Positions 16,503 to 25,518 of a stretch of DNA of 64,000 bases are shown one piece after another. This DNA is from an uncultured Roseburia sp. (GTDB taxonomy: Bacteria; Bacillota; Clostridia; Lachnospirales; Lachnospiraceae). The translations under genes were made by a program, and so were the position numbers. A model generated the notes under the pieces. That model had not been told where the DNA came from, did no database searches, and saw nothing but the letters and a program-made list of their open reading frames with translations. Every line of letters begins with the position of its first letter. Positions within the stretch are counted from its first letter, which is position 1. The stretch is taken from NCBI GenBank assembly GCA_947649645.1, contig CANSSP010000012.1:33552-97551 (forward strand), given 5' to 3'.

Positions 16503-17441
16503 CTATGCCAGATGCGCGTCAAGCCACGCCGCAATATCTGCAAACACCTGCTGCCTGTCCGTCTCATTTAAAATCTCATGCCTGTCATTCTCATACAGCC
16601 GGAGCGTCACGTCGGACATCCCCGCCTCTTTGTACATCGCGCAGACCTTTCTGACGCCTTCCCCAAGATTCCCCACAGGATCCTCAGCCCCGGAGACGAG
16701 AAACAACGGAAGGCTCTGCGGCATCCTGCGGATATGCTCCATCTGATTGTCGTATAAAACAGCTTCCATCAGCCCCCGATATCCGTTGAGCGTAAACAAA
16801 AAAGTACAGCGCGGATCCGCATAGTATTGTCTCACAAGTTCCGCATCCTTCGTCAGCCAGCTGTTCGTGACATCCTTTCCGTAAAGATCATACTTTTTAT
16901 ACGGCTTCGTATAGGACAGCGACTGCAAAAATGCGCTCCGGTAATGCCATCCTTTAAAACAGGCAAACAGCTTACACAGAAAAATCCCCAGCTTCATCGT
17001 CCGGTCGGGCATACACCCGGTTCCCATAATCACGGCTCCGTCAACCCCGTCCGGATGCAGGCACAGATATTTGCGAAGCATGTAGGATCCCATGCTGTGT
17101 CCCAGCATAAAATATGGAATCCCCGGATTTTCCCGCTGTACATTCACACGCAGCCTGTGCATATCCTCCACAACCGTATCACTCGGATTTTCCGCAAAAT
17201 ACCCCCAGTCGTCCTCCGAAATCACCGACTTTCCGTGGCCCAGATGATCATGCCCCACAACCAGAAAACCGTGGTCGTTTAAATATTCCGCGAACAAACG
17301 ATAGCGCCCGATATGCTCGACCATGCCATGCGTAATCTGCAGAATGGCGCGGCAATTCCCGTCCTGCGGCCTCCATTCCACCGCATGAATGGTTGTCTTT
17401 CCATCGGCAGATAAAAAATGAATCTGTCTCTCCGTTGTCAT
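16503..17441 (-). CDS. Alpha/beta hydrolase, monoacylglycerol lipase/lysophospholipase-like
   Basis: A 312-residue serine hydrolase. The nucleophile elbow GHSMGS sits near residue 105, the oxyanion segment ITHGMVEHIGRY near 40, the acid is probably in the SGAEDPVG segment, and the His is in NDRHEILNE. The HGxxEH pattern points to the monoglyceride lipase group. No signal peptide, so a cytosolic role is expected. The start is taken at 17441 because of the G-rich SD before it. It is 69 bases downstream of the MCP-like gene and may share its transcript. Confidence 0.82.
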   Translation of the reverse strand: MTTERQIHFLSADGKTTIHAVEWRPQDGNCRAILQITHGMVEHIGRYRLFAEYLNDHGFLVVGHDHLGHGKSVISEDDWGYFAENPSDTVVEDMHRLRVNVQRENPGIPYFMLGHSMGSYMLRKYLCLHPDGVDGAVIMGTGCMPDRTMKLGIFLCKLFACFKGWHYRSAFLQSLSYTKPYKKYDLYGKDVTNSWLTKDAELVRQYYADPRCTFLFTLNGYRGLMEAVLYDNQMEHIRRMPQSLPLFLVSGAEDPVGNLGEGVRKVCAMYKEAGMSDVTLRLYENDRHEILNETDRQQVFADIAAWLDAHLA

Positions 17442-17510
17442 GCCGTCCCCCCGTTCCTTTTCTTCCACACCCGCCTTCTGCCATGGTCCTCCCGGCGTGG
17501 ATTTCTCTCT

Positions 17511-18467
17511 TCATATATCCGTATCTTCTGCCTTGCCACACAGTCCGGAACAGATTTCCTTCAGCTCTTTCAGACACTCCTTCTGTGCCTCACACTCATT
17601 CCGGATATCCTCCATCTGGATCTGCATACGTTCTCTGACCTTTGAGAGCTCCCGCTCCGACTGCTGCAGCGCGTCTGCCTGCACGACGACTGCGTCCGGA
17701 AGCATTTCCCGCAGCTTTAGCTGGCTGACCTCATACGTCGCCATACTCTGCATACTGTCGCGCATCAGCTTTCCCATGGAGATATTGTTATCTTTTAACA
17801 GCTCATTTAAATGACGAATCTGCTCCTCGAGCATCTCCCACTTTGCATCGGCTTCTCTCAGCTTCTCCTCAAGTATCCGCGCTTCTCTGTCATAATATTC
17901 GGAACAGGAACAGATTTCCTCGGCAGCCGAGACAAATTTTCTTCCCGGTTCTCCCATCCTTCCCGCCTCAATCGCGGCATTCAGGGAAATCACCGTCATA
18001 CTTTTGGAAAAATCCTTCATCCGCTCCACACTTACCAGCATCTCTTTCGAATCTTCCCGGACAGAGGACGGCGCTTCGGAAATATGCTTCATCGGCGTCG
18101 TAAAATGTTTGTTATTCTCCACAACCTCCATAATCCGTTCATTCTGTCTGCGCACCTGCTCTAAAAAAACGGAATGATTTACCTCAAACGTCCCGACTCC
18201 GTTATTGAGCTCCATCATGGCCCCGTGAACATCCTCCGCCGCTCTCCCGCTCTCCCCGGAAAGTTCTCCGATCTGCTGTATGTGCTCCTTTTCCTGATCC
18301 ATATCACGCTCCATCTGTCCGCGCGACTCTTCTATCCGGGAAAAATGTCCCATAATCTCGCCTTTTAAGCCGGATATCCATGACAGTTTCTCCTCCATGC
18401 GGGCGCACTGCTCTTTTGTCCGCTCAAGTTCTTCCTCTAAGGCTTTTTCTTTCTTACCGCTAAACAT
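17511..18467 (-). CDS. Soluble methyl-accepting chemotaxis-like protein
   Basis: A 318-residue, almost wholly helical coiled-coil protein with no membrane segment. Its middle (about residues 150-190) contains an MCP hairpin-tip sequence, ISLNAAIEAGRMGEPGRKF, which normally binds CheA/CheW. The rest is heptad-like Glu/Arg/Leu repeats. Cys residues in the CSCSEYYD segment just after the tip are unusual. No chemotaxis gene is nearby. It could be a cytosolic sensor or a divergent MCP adapted to another partner. It starts 20 bases after recJ and is probably cotranscribed. Confidence 0.72.
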   Translation of the reverse strand: MFSGKKEKALEEELERTKEQCARMEEKLSWISGLKGEIMGHFSRIEESRGQMERDMDQEKEHIQQIGELSGESGRAAEDVHGAMMELNNGVGTFEVNHSVFLEQVRRQNERIMEVVENNKHFTTPMKHISEAPSSVREDSKEMLVSVERMKDFSKSMTVISLNAAIEAGRMGEPGRKFVSAAEEICSCSEYYDREARILEEKLREADAKWEMLEEQIRHLNELLKDNNISMGKLMRDSMQSMATYEVSQLKLREMLPDAVVVQADALQQSERELSKVRERMQIQMEDIRNECEAQKECLKELKEICSGLCGKAEDTDI

Positions 18468-18487
18468 AGTTGTTCCTCCAGGTTTTC

Positions 18488-20245
18488 TTACTGATAATTG
18501 CGAATCACCAGCTGTACATGCTCCGTCCCCCGATAATCATTGATCTCCGGATCATACACAACCGCCATCCTGATACCGTTCTCCTGCCCGCGAAATGCTC
18601 TGTCGAGCTCCTGCGCCCCGTATTTCGCGGCATAATATTCCTTCCACGCGCCGATATCGCCAAAATACACGGCAAAAACACATCCTCCGCGTTCCGTCAC
18701 CAGCTCAAGGCGCAGAACATTCTGATTTCTGCCGACGACATACGCCCGCCTGACGCGCAGGTCCTTATCCGCAAACCGGGGGCCGCTGTTTCCCTTCCCG
18801 AAAGGCGCAAGCACGGAAAACTCCCGCACCAGTTCCACGTCTGGATAATCTGCCGGCATCGCAATGTCTATCTTTATCTTAGGGATAAAATCCTCATCTG
18901 TCAATTCACAGCAGGCATTTATTTTTTTTCGAAATAAATCGACGTCCTCCCCCAGAAGAGAAATTCCCGCCGCCATCGGGTGTCCGCCGAACTTTGTAAA
19001 TAGTTCACGGCACCTGCACAGCTCGTCATACATGGAATATCCTTCTACCGAGCGGCCGGAACCCTTAATCCCTTCCTCTCCTCTTGTGAGGATAAACGTC
19101 GGCCGGGCAAAAGCTTCACGAATCCTCCCTGCAATGATCCCGGCAAGGCTTTCATGTACATCCGGCAGGTACACGACCAGCACCTTTTCTCCGGCATTTC
19201 CCGCCGCAATCACCTCTTTTGCCCGCTCCACCCCCTCCACCGTCATACTTTTCCGCTGGATATTCAGCTCGATCAGCTCTTCTGCAATTTTTCCTGCACT
19301 TATATCATCCTCCTGCAGGAACAGATTCAATGAAATTTTCGCCGTCTCCAGCCTGCCTCCGGCGTTGATGCACGGTCCCAGGACGAAACCGATGTGATAG
19401 CTGTCCACCTGTCCCGGTTCCAGCCCGTTTTTTAAAATCAGGGCGCGCATGCCCGGATTTTTCGTCGCATGAATCTGCTTTAACCCCTCACGCACCAGAA
19501 TACGGTTTTCATCGTTTAAATCCATCACGTCTCCGATCGTCGCAAACGCCGCATTTTCCAGAAACCGATACGCTTCCTCCGCCGGAATCCCGTTTTTCTC
19601 GTATAAAATCTGAATCACCTTAAACGCTACGGCCGCTCCGCAGAGACCGTTGTACGGATAGCCGCACTCCGGCTGTTTCGGATTTACAACGGCGTCGGCC
19701 TCGCTTTTTAAATAATACCGCTTATTGTCCCGCTCTTCGTAAGGCATCTCATGGTGGTCCGTCACCAGCACCGTCATCCCCAGCGCCTTTGCCTGTGCAA
19801 TCTCTTCCAGCGCCGCAATCCCGTTGTCACACGTCACTATCGTGTCGATCCCGTCTGCCTGTGCTTCCACAATCAGACGACTGTTGAGCCCATATCCGTC
19901 CCGCATGCGCTCCGGTATCTGTACGCCGGCCCGGCCGCCGCACCGGCAGATTCCCCGATATAAAATATAGGAAGCCATCACCCCGTCGATGTCATAATCT
20001 CCGATAATGCGGATGGAGTCCCCGTTTTTTATTTTCTCCGTCAGAATCTCTGCAAGCTTATCTCCGTCTTTTAACAGATGCGGATCGTAAAGATCGCCCA
20101 GGCCTCCGTTCAGATATTTTTCAATGGCCGCATCCCCGACGACCTCACGGTTGCGGATCAGCCGCGCCGTAACCGGGTGAATGCCAAACCGCCGCGCAAT
20201 CGCCGCAAAATCCGCTCCCTTCCTTATCACAAACCATTTTTCCAT
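18488..20245 (-). CDS. recJ: Single-stranded-DNA exonuclease RecJ
   Basis: A 585-residue DHH-superfamily 5'-3' exonuclease acting in recombination and base-excision repair. Motif I appears as DYDIDG near residue 83, the DHH motif as TDHHEMPYEE near 163, and the DHHA1 region carries GSGRSVEGYSMYDELC with GGHPMAAG near 415. A C-terminal OB-like part follows. Length is near the usual 550-750 for Firmicutes. It heads a likely operon with the MCP-like gene. Confidence 0.92.
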   Translation of the reverse strand: MEKWFVIRKGADFAAIARRFGIHPVTARLIRNREVVGDAAIEKYLNGGLGDLYDPHLLKDGDKLAEILTEKIKNGDSIRIIGDYDIDGVMASYILYRGICRCGGRAGVQIPERMRDGYGLNSRLIVEAQADGIDTIVTCDNGIAALEEIAQAKALGMTVLVTDHHEMPYEERDNKRYYLKSEADAVVNPKQPECGYPYNGLCGAAVAFKVIQILYEKNGIPAEEAYRFLENAAFATIGDVMDLNDENRILVREGLKQIHATKNPGMRALILKNGLEPGQVDSYHIGFVLGPCINAGGRLETAKISLNLFLQEDDISAGKIAEELIELNIQRKSMTVEGVERAKEVIAAGNAGEKVLVVYLPDVHESLAGIIAGRIREAFARPTFILTRGEEGIKGSGRSVEGYSMYDELCRCRELFTKFGGHPMAAGISLLGEDVDLFRKKINACCELTDEDFIPKIKIDIAMPADYPDVELVREFSVLAPFGKGNSGPRFADKDLRVRRAYVVGRNQNVLRLELVTERGGCVFAVYFGDIGAWKEYYAAKYGAQELDRAFRGQENGIRMAVVYDPEINDYRGTEHVQLVIRNYQ

Positions 20246-20522
20246 ATGTACTCCACTCTGCCGTCCCGACTATCGCCTTATCATGCGTTCCTGTTGTTCT
20301 GCAGGCCCTGAAGTCACATCTGTTCACCCAGGCATGACGTCCACGGCCTTCTGACTCTGGTATCATCTTATCAGACATGGGCGAAAAAAGAAACGTATAT
20401 TTTGCACGCAGTCCACATCCCCGCCAGAGACTCTTGTTCCTGATGCGATATGCTTTCCCACACGATAAAAAGCAGCAGTAACCCCCATGTTTCCTGCTGC
20501 TTTCTCATCCGACTGCAATGAT

Positions 20523-21785
20523 TTATGCCAATTCTGCGATTCTCGTGACCGCAACGTAAATTTCCGAGATCCGGTACCAGGTACGGTAATCAATGACGCC
20601 CGTGACCGGCAGACCGAAAATCTCCTGAAACTTTTCTACCGCATCCCTCGTCGCATTGCCGTATATCCCGTCCGGCGTTATTCTTGGAATGGCCGGATAA
20701 GTCTGGGAAATCCTTGCCAGCTGTTCCTGAACCTGACGCACCTTATCCCCGGTGGAACCGACGGACAGATCGACTCTCGGCCAGGATGCCGGCACCCCGG
20801 AGATCTCTTCCGCAGAATTGATGTATATGCTGTTTCCGTAATAATAGCGCAAAATCTCAATTGCGCTGTAATTCTGGTCTCCCAGAAACTTGCTGCCCCA
20901 CTGACTCAGCCAGTTGCTGCACGTCACCCGCTGTCCGTCGCAGTATTGCGTCAGAATCGGCTGTCTGACATTGGGTCGCGAGAGATAATTCTGAAACATC
21001 TCATCCACAATATCTGAGATGTTCTGGAAAATATTTCTCCCATACATAAATTTCTGATCATAGGCGGTGGACGATGTAATCGTAAAGCCATATCCCTTGT
21101 TCCGATACCATTCGGTATAGACACGGTTCATCGTAAAGGACATAATCGCAAGAACATTCGCGCGGATTGAAGCGTCCGGCCATGTGGAATAAATCTCACT
21201 GGACGCCACATTTTTGATATAATCACGATAACGCACGTAATAGTCTCTTGCCGTCGTATCCGACGGTGCTCCGTCATGAACAATAACATATTCCGGCACA
21301 ACGACCCTGCTCAGTACGATCTCCCCGGACTCTGTCACCGGTTTGATCTCGGACTCCGCGATTTTGGGCGGATACTCCCCAAACAGGGTGTGAACCGGTA
21401 TCACAATATTATCTACCGGGTTTCCCGACGCTTCTTCTCTCTCCATCCGGACCTCCTGCAGCGCAAGCTGGTCTGAAAAGACTTCAATGCCGGAAATATT
21501 GATCGGACGATATCCCTCTGCAGAGACCTGAATGGTATACTCGGCATAGGGCTGGCTCTCACTTGGCTCCATCGAATATTCAAGCGGAGGCGCAGCAAGC
21601 GCAATTTGTTCAGACATTCCGGAATCATCCGTATTCACCTCTTCCACTGTTCCTTCGGGATCCCCCGAATAAGAAATCGTAATCCGTGCGTCCCTGATCG
21701 GATTGTTCGACCCGGTTCCGATCACCTGTATCTTTAAGGCTCCCTGGTCCACATCGTTGTTCTGTGTATATCTGATATCTGGCAT
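20523..21785 (-). CDS. sleC: Spore cortex-lytic enzyme SleC
   Basis: A 420-residue homolog of clostridial SleC, the cortex hydrolase activated during germination. The N-terminal pro-region has a carboxypeptidase-regulatory-like beta fold (about 15-110). The catalytic part contains VIVHDGAPSDTTARDYYV, ASSEIYSTWPDASIRANVLA and NRVYTEWYRNKGYGFTIT. A peptidoglycan-binding domain closes the protein (about 340-410: GDKVRQVQEQL, DGIYGNATRDAVEKFQ). No signal peptide, as known for SleC. In C. difficile and C. perfringens it is activated by Csp proteases; none is in this window. Monocistronic. Confidence 0.9.
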   Translation of the reverse strand: MPDIRYTQNNDVDQGALKIQVIGTGSNNPIRDARITISYSGDPEGTVEEVNTDDSGMSEQIALAAPPLEYSMEPSESQPYAEYTIQVSAEGYRPINISGIEVFSDQLALQEVRMEREEASGNPVDNIVIPVHTLFGEYPPKIAESEIKPVTESGEIVLSRVVVPEYVIVHDGAPSDTTARDYYVRYRDYIKNVASSEIYSTWPDASIRANVLAIMSFTMNRVYTEWYRNKGYGFTITSSTAYDQKFMYGRNIFQNISDIVDEMFQNYLSRPNVRQPILTQYCDGQRVTCSNWLSQWGSKFLGDQNYSAIEILRYYYGNSIYINSAEEISGVPASWPRVDLSVGSTGDKVRQVQEQLARISQTYPAIPRITPDGIYGNATRDAVEKFQEIFGLPVTGVIDYRTWYRISEIYVAVTRIAELA

Positions 21786-21877
21786 AAAACCTCGTCACCA
21801 CGACACATTTATTTATATTTTATGCCTCAACCGCCCAGATGTGCACCCGAGCAGGGAAGAAGTTATCATTTTGTGGT

Positions 21878-22252
21878 TTAAATTCCCTCCACGACCTCCT
21901 TTATCTCTCTTTTTTCGTGATCCGACAGCTCTAAGCTCTCGCACAGACACGCGATGAACTCCGCGGCGCTCCCGCGGTTCCAGAACTGAACGTACCCCTT
22001 CATCAACGTTCCCTTATATTCCTCCTCCTTAAGCAGTGGACGATAAAAAAATGTCCGTCCTTTCCGGTACATGTCCAAATACCCTTTCTTTACCAGCCTT
22101 GCCACAAACGTGGAGACCGTCTGCAACTTCCATGTCTTATCGTACTTCTGATTGACGATCTCCATAAGCTCTTTCACCCCAAGTTCCTCTCCGGAGTCCC
22201 AGATACATTTCATTACCATCTGTTCACAATCTGATAACGTTGTTTTTTCCAT
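21878..22252 (-). CDS. BlaI/MecI/CopY-family repressor
   Basis: A 124-residue winged-helix repressor. The N-terminal LSDCEQMVMKCIWDSGEELGV and the recognition region WKLQTVSTFVARLVKKGYL are typical of BlaI/MecI. The C-terminal dimerisation part contains KGRTFFYRPLLKEEEY, where BlaR-type proteases usually cut. No BlaR-like sensor or beta-lactamase gene is adjacent, so it is an orphan. A TACAA-N4-TTGTA repeat in its own upstream region suggests autoregulation. SD GGAGGAG precedes the start. Confidence 0.85.
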   Translation of the reverse strand: MEKTTLSDCEQMVMKCIWDSGEELGVKELMEIVNQKYDKTWKLQTVSTFVARLVKKGYLDMYRKGRTFFYRPLLKEEEYKGTLMKGYVQFWNRGSAAEFIACLCESLELSDHEKREIKEVVEGI

Positions 22253-22281
22253 GTAAGTTCTCCTCCATCATTTTCTTTGTA

Positions 22282-22295
22282 TACAATCTCTTGTA
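22282..22295 (-). promoter_or_regulatory. Candidate BlaI-type operator
   Basis: Perfect inverted repeat TACAAGAGATTGTA (TACAA-N4-TTGTA), about 30 bases before the repressor start. It resembles the TACA/TGTA operators of the BlaI/MecI family. Confidence 0.5.
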
Positions 22296-22348
22296 CGTTC
22301 AGATATGCGACCCGGCAGACTGCCTGCTCAGAAATCTTCTTTTCTATT

Positions 22349-24169
22349 TTATTCTACTGTGACTACTTTTGCAAGGTTTCTTGGCTTATCTACGTCAAAA
22401 CCTTTGTCGGAAGATACGTAATACGCCAGAAGCTGTAAGGCCACGGAAGCCGGCATCACCATAAACTCATTCCGCATATCCGGCAGCGCAAACAATGCAA
22501 ATTCACCCTCCAGTCCTTTTGCAAGGCTCTCTTTGATAAACACGGCGACATCCGCCCCGCGCGACGCCACCTCGCGGATATTGGACAGTTCTTTTGACAT
22601 CAGTTTATCCTGCGTCACGGCAGCCACCACCGGCGTATCCGCCGTAATCAGCGCGATCGGTCCATGCTTTAACTCCCCCGATGCATATGCCTCGGAATGG
22701 ATATAAGAGACTTCCTTTAGTTTCAGCGACCCCTCCAGAAGGATAGAGTGGTCAAGCCCTCTTCCGATCATAAACAGATCTTTCGCTCCCAGCACCTTTT
22801 TTGCCATCAGATGAATATCCCTGCGGTTTTTTAATACCTTTTCCATTACCTCCGGGGTCCTTTGCAGTTCTCTGATAAAGGACTGTGTTTCCTCTGCAGA
22901 AAAAATTCCTCTGCTGTGCGCCATACGGGCCACAATCAGATAAAACACGGCGAGCTGTGTCGTGTACGCCTTTGTGCTTGCAACCGCAATCTCCGGCCCC
23001 GCATTGGTGTAAATCACATAATCGCTTTCCCGCGCGATCGACGATCCTTTGACATTGATGACAGACAGACATCTGGCCCCGCGGCGTTTCGCATACTTCA
23101 CCGCCTCCAGCGTATCAATCGTCTCCCCGGACTGTGAAACAGCAATGACAAGCGTCCCACTGTCGATGACAGGATCCGAATACATAAACTCCGACGCCAT
23201 CTCCACCTCAATGTGCATGTGCAGGATCGATTTCACGAGCGCCTGCGCCACAAGTCCGGCATGCATCGCTGTTCCGCAGGCAATAATACAGATGCGCTCA
23301 CAGTCCGTAAACAGCGAATCCGGCACGCCGTCCATGGAAAAATCGGGCATACCGCCTTTGACACGGTTTTCAATCGTCCGGATGATCGCCTCCGGCTGTT
23401 CCATGATCTCTTTTTCCATATAAAACGGATAACCGTTCTTCCCGCTGCTGTTTAACTCCCAGTCGACTTTCAGGTACTCCGGCTCCACCGTCTTCCCGTC
23501 AAAATCCGTCAGCTTCACGCTGTCCTCGCGCAGTTCCAGCACGTGATATTCCGGCACCACAAAATACCGGCTGGTAAACCGGCAGAGCGCCGTCAGATCC
23601 GACGCAAGCATCCCGCCCTGCTTACTGACCGTCGCCACAATCGGACTGACATTGCGCGTGGAATAAATCACGCCTCTGTGGTCCGAAAACATCACGACAA
23701 GGGCAAACGTCCCCTTTAATTTACTCACTGTCTGCTTCAGCGCTTCCACGGGCTCCCCGTCGTAGAAACGGTCGAGAAGCGCCGCCGCCACCTCACTGTC
23801 CGTCTCCGAATGCAGCGCGCCCTCCAGCTCATAATCCCGGATCAGCTCCCGGTAATTTTCAATAATCCCATTGTGCACCAGCGTCACTCTTCCGACTCTG
23901 TGCGGGTGTGCATTCGCATCGCTCACCCCGCCGTGCGTCGCCCAGCGCGTGTGCCCGATCCCACAGCCTCTGCGGCTTTTTTCCGCGGTACAGATCTGCC
24001 GCAGGTCTCTCACCCTTCCTGCACACTTGCAGACTGTCGTCTCCTGCGCATCTTCCTCTTCCATTGCAATCCCTGCACTGTCATACCCCCGGTACTCCAG
24101 CAGCTCCAGTGCATCCAGCAGAACCTCACGCACATCCTCATTTCCTGTATATCCTATAATGCCACACAT
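22349..24169 (-). CDS. glmS: Glutamine-fructose-6-phosphate aminotransferase
   Basis: A 606-residue enzyme making glucosamine-6-phosphate from fructose-6-phosphate and glutamine, the first step to UDP-GlcNAc. Cys2 of MCGIIGYTG is the N-terminal nucleophile of the glutaminase domain (about 1-235). Two SIS domains follow (CGTAMHAGLVA, SQSGETIDTLEA, GRGLDHSILLEG) and the C-terminus DVDKPRNLAKVVTVE is invariant in GlmS. Expression is controlled by a glmS ribozyme directly upstream. Confidence 0.97.
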   Translation of the reverse strand: MCGIIGYTGNEDVREVLLDALELLEYRGYDSAGIAMEEEDAQETTVCKCAGRVRDLRQICTAEKSRRGCGIGHTRWATHGGVSDANAHPHRVGRVTLVHNGIIENYRELIRDYELEGALHSETDSEVAAALLDRFYDGEPVEALKQTVSKLKGTFALVVMFSDHRGVIYSTRNVSPIVATVSKQGGMLASDLTALCRFTSRYFVVPEYHVLELREDSVKLTDFDGKTVEPEYLKVDWELNSSGKNGYPFYMEKEIMEQPEAIIRTIENRVKGGMPDFSMDGVPDSLFTDCERICIIACGTAMHAGLVAQALVKSILHMHIEVEMASEFMYSDPVIDSGTLVIAVSQSGETIDTLEAVKYAKRRGARCLSVINVKGSSIARESDYVIYTNAGPEIAVASTKAYTTQLAVFYLIVARMAHSRGIFSAEETQSFIRELQRTPEVMEKVLKNRRDIHLMAKKVLGAKDLFMIGRGLDHSILLEGSLKLKEVSYIHSEAYASGELKHGPIALITADTPVVAAVTQDKLMSKELSNIREVASRGADVAVFIKESLAKGLEGEFALFALPDMRNEFMVMPASVALQLLAYYVSSDKGFDVDKPRNLAKVVTVE

Positions 24170-24254
24170 AGTTCATCCTCTCTTTCCTTTTACTTTTCAC
24201 ACGGGACATGGCACATCGGAAAGGCTGCACCCATCGGTGCGGCCCCTTTGATCT

Positions 24255-24430
24255 TTTCCCGCGTCATCCCTGTTACACCGAATTTGTTTTGCGGTCACCC
24301 GCATATTTGCCGGTATATCTCGCACGGGATCCATGCGGAGAGGTATCCGCCGATATTTTCGATAAACCCTCTCTCCTCGTCTGCCTGCCCACGGGCCCTG
24401 CGGCCCCTTACAAACAGGCGCTGGCGCTTT
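24255..24430 (-). ncRNA. glmS ribozyme/riboswitch
   Basis: Minus strand. Core elements in order: AGCGCC at the 5' end, GACGAGG, GTTTATCGAA and TCGGCGGATACCTC, then a pseudoknot arm and a GCAAAACAAA segment. These match the glmS ribozyme consensus. Self-cleavage is predicted between A (24428) and G (24427), activated by glucosamine-6-phosphate, leaving an unstable glmS message. The exact 3' border is approximate. Confidence 0.93.
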
Positions 24431-24502
24431 TTGACACAGACTGGCGGGACGCATATCTGAAAATACAATATTGTCTTTATTCTTTTTTCAAGGTTCAGCC
24501 TC

Positions 24503-24531
24503 ACTACTATACTATTATATGAAAAAAATGT
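24503..24531 (-). promoter_or_regulatory. Sigma-A promoter of glmS
   Basis: Minus strand: TGGACA, 17-base spacer, TATAGT, about 70 bases before the ribozyme cleavage site. A second TATAAT-like stretch lies inside the spacer. Confidence 0.6.
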
Positions 24532-24590
24532 CCAGCCGCGATGAGATTATCCGCCGACAGACACTCCTGTTAAACATCCTCCCAAACGCA

Positions 24591-24632
24591 AAAAAGACAC
24601 GTGGATTGCAATTTACTGTTCCATGTGCCTTT
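24591..24632 (-). terminator. Terminator after the 36-residue membrane peptide gene
   Basis: Minus-strand arms AGGCACATGGA and TCCACGTGTCTT pair with G-T wobble across a 14-base loop and run into TTTTTT. It lies about 30 bases after the small gene's stop and isolates it from glmS. Confidence 0.65.
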
Positions 24633-24662
24633 GCGCCATTTTCTTTTTCTTTCAGGAGCCGC

Positions 24663-24773
24663 CTATCTTCTTCTCATCGCCCTGCCCGATGCGATATGAT
24701 AGAAAATAATCAAAATCACGGTAATTCCCACAATCCTTCTGATTTTTTTACCTGTTGACAATTCGTCTGACAT
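24663..24773 (-). CDS. 36-residue single-pass membrane peptide
   Basis: ATG at 24773, TAG at 24665-24663. A polar N-terminus (MSDELSTGKKIRR) is followed by one hydrophobic helix (IVGITVILIIFYHIA) and a basic tail ending RAMRRR. SD GGAGG lies eight bases upstream, and a terminator follows within 35 bases, so it looks like a free-standing small gene. A CTTAC-N6-GTAAG inverted repeat lies about 110 bases upstream. Function unknown; a regulatory membrane peptide or a type I toxin-like peptide are both possible. Confidence 0.55.
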   Translation of the reverse strand: MSDELSTGKKIRRIVGITVILIIFYHIASGRAMRRR

Positions 24774-24882
24774 AAGCAATTCCTCCACTTCTGTTTATCT
24801 GCTATTTCTCTTAGGATGATATACAATATAGCAGACACAGGTACGGCAGGCCATCGATTCTGCTTACATTTCTCTTGTTTTT

Positions 24883-24898
24883 CTTACATTTCAGTAAG
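24883..24898. promoter_or_regulatory. Inverted repeat CTTAC-N6-GTAAG
   Basis: Sequence CTTACATTTCAGTAAG, with an extra direct CTTACATTTC half-site 20 bases away at 24863. It matches the spacing of the site at 51571-51588 before the bceA-like gene and the TnACA-N4-TGTAA pattern described for BceR-type regulators in Bacillus. Confidence 0.45.
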
Positions 24899-25211
24899 AT
24901 TGCTGTCATAGCAGACTTTCTATTATAAATTTCCACAGGTTATGAAGCCCCCGCGTATTGCGACTTCCCATCCAGATTTTCAATACGTCTCGTAATAACT
25001 GTACAAATGGTTTTCAGAAGTCAGAACTTTTGTTCTTTTTCTGGTTGTACAAAATATATGTCTGGATTTCAAGAGCAATATAATACCAGTCACTACTTTT
25101 ATAAATCTGAGGACTGGAAAATATTGTCAAATAAAGTCGAATATGCTAAAATAAAAAAGATGGCAGCAATATCGCTGTCAGAAGAGTGGAAATGCTCTAA
25201 AAATACAAATT

Positions 25212-25518
25212 TCAATCTTTTTTAATCTCTTTTTTTCGACAGATTTCTACATAGTCCAAATCCATTTTTAATTCATCGTTGTACACGATGTACCCTCCGC
25301 CCTGTCTGTTATCGTTCCATATCCTGCACAGTTCTCGTTCCCACTGTTCCTGCCGCAAAATACTGAAACGCTCTTTCGGATTTCTTCGGCCTCTTTTCCT
25401 TGTACTTGAAATGAATGTCAATTTGTTCAATATGCTTTTTCAGAGTGCCTGACCGTCGTTCAACAGGTTTAAGTTTACCCTGAATGTCCAGCAATTGAAA
25501 AGTACCTTGACAATTCAA
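25212..25518 (-). pseudogene. Possible decayed gene, frameshifted
   Basis: Two overlapping minus-strand frames: residues ending in TVGTRTVQDMER (25309-25518) and a second ending in YVEICRKKEIKKD (25212-25430). Each alone is short and has a weak SD; together they could be one frameshifted protein. The family was not recognised. Low confidence. Confidence 0.2.

Noticed and set aside
24197..24504. Minus-strand open frames over the glmS leader
   Set aside because: They run through the ribozyme core, whose conserved blocks account for the sequence.
25007..25225. 72-codon plus-strand open frame
   Set aside because: No SD, poor composition and no recognisable domain; probably chance in A+T-rich DNA.
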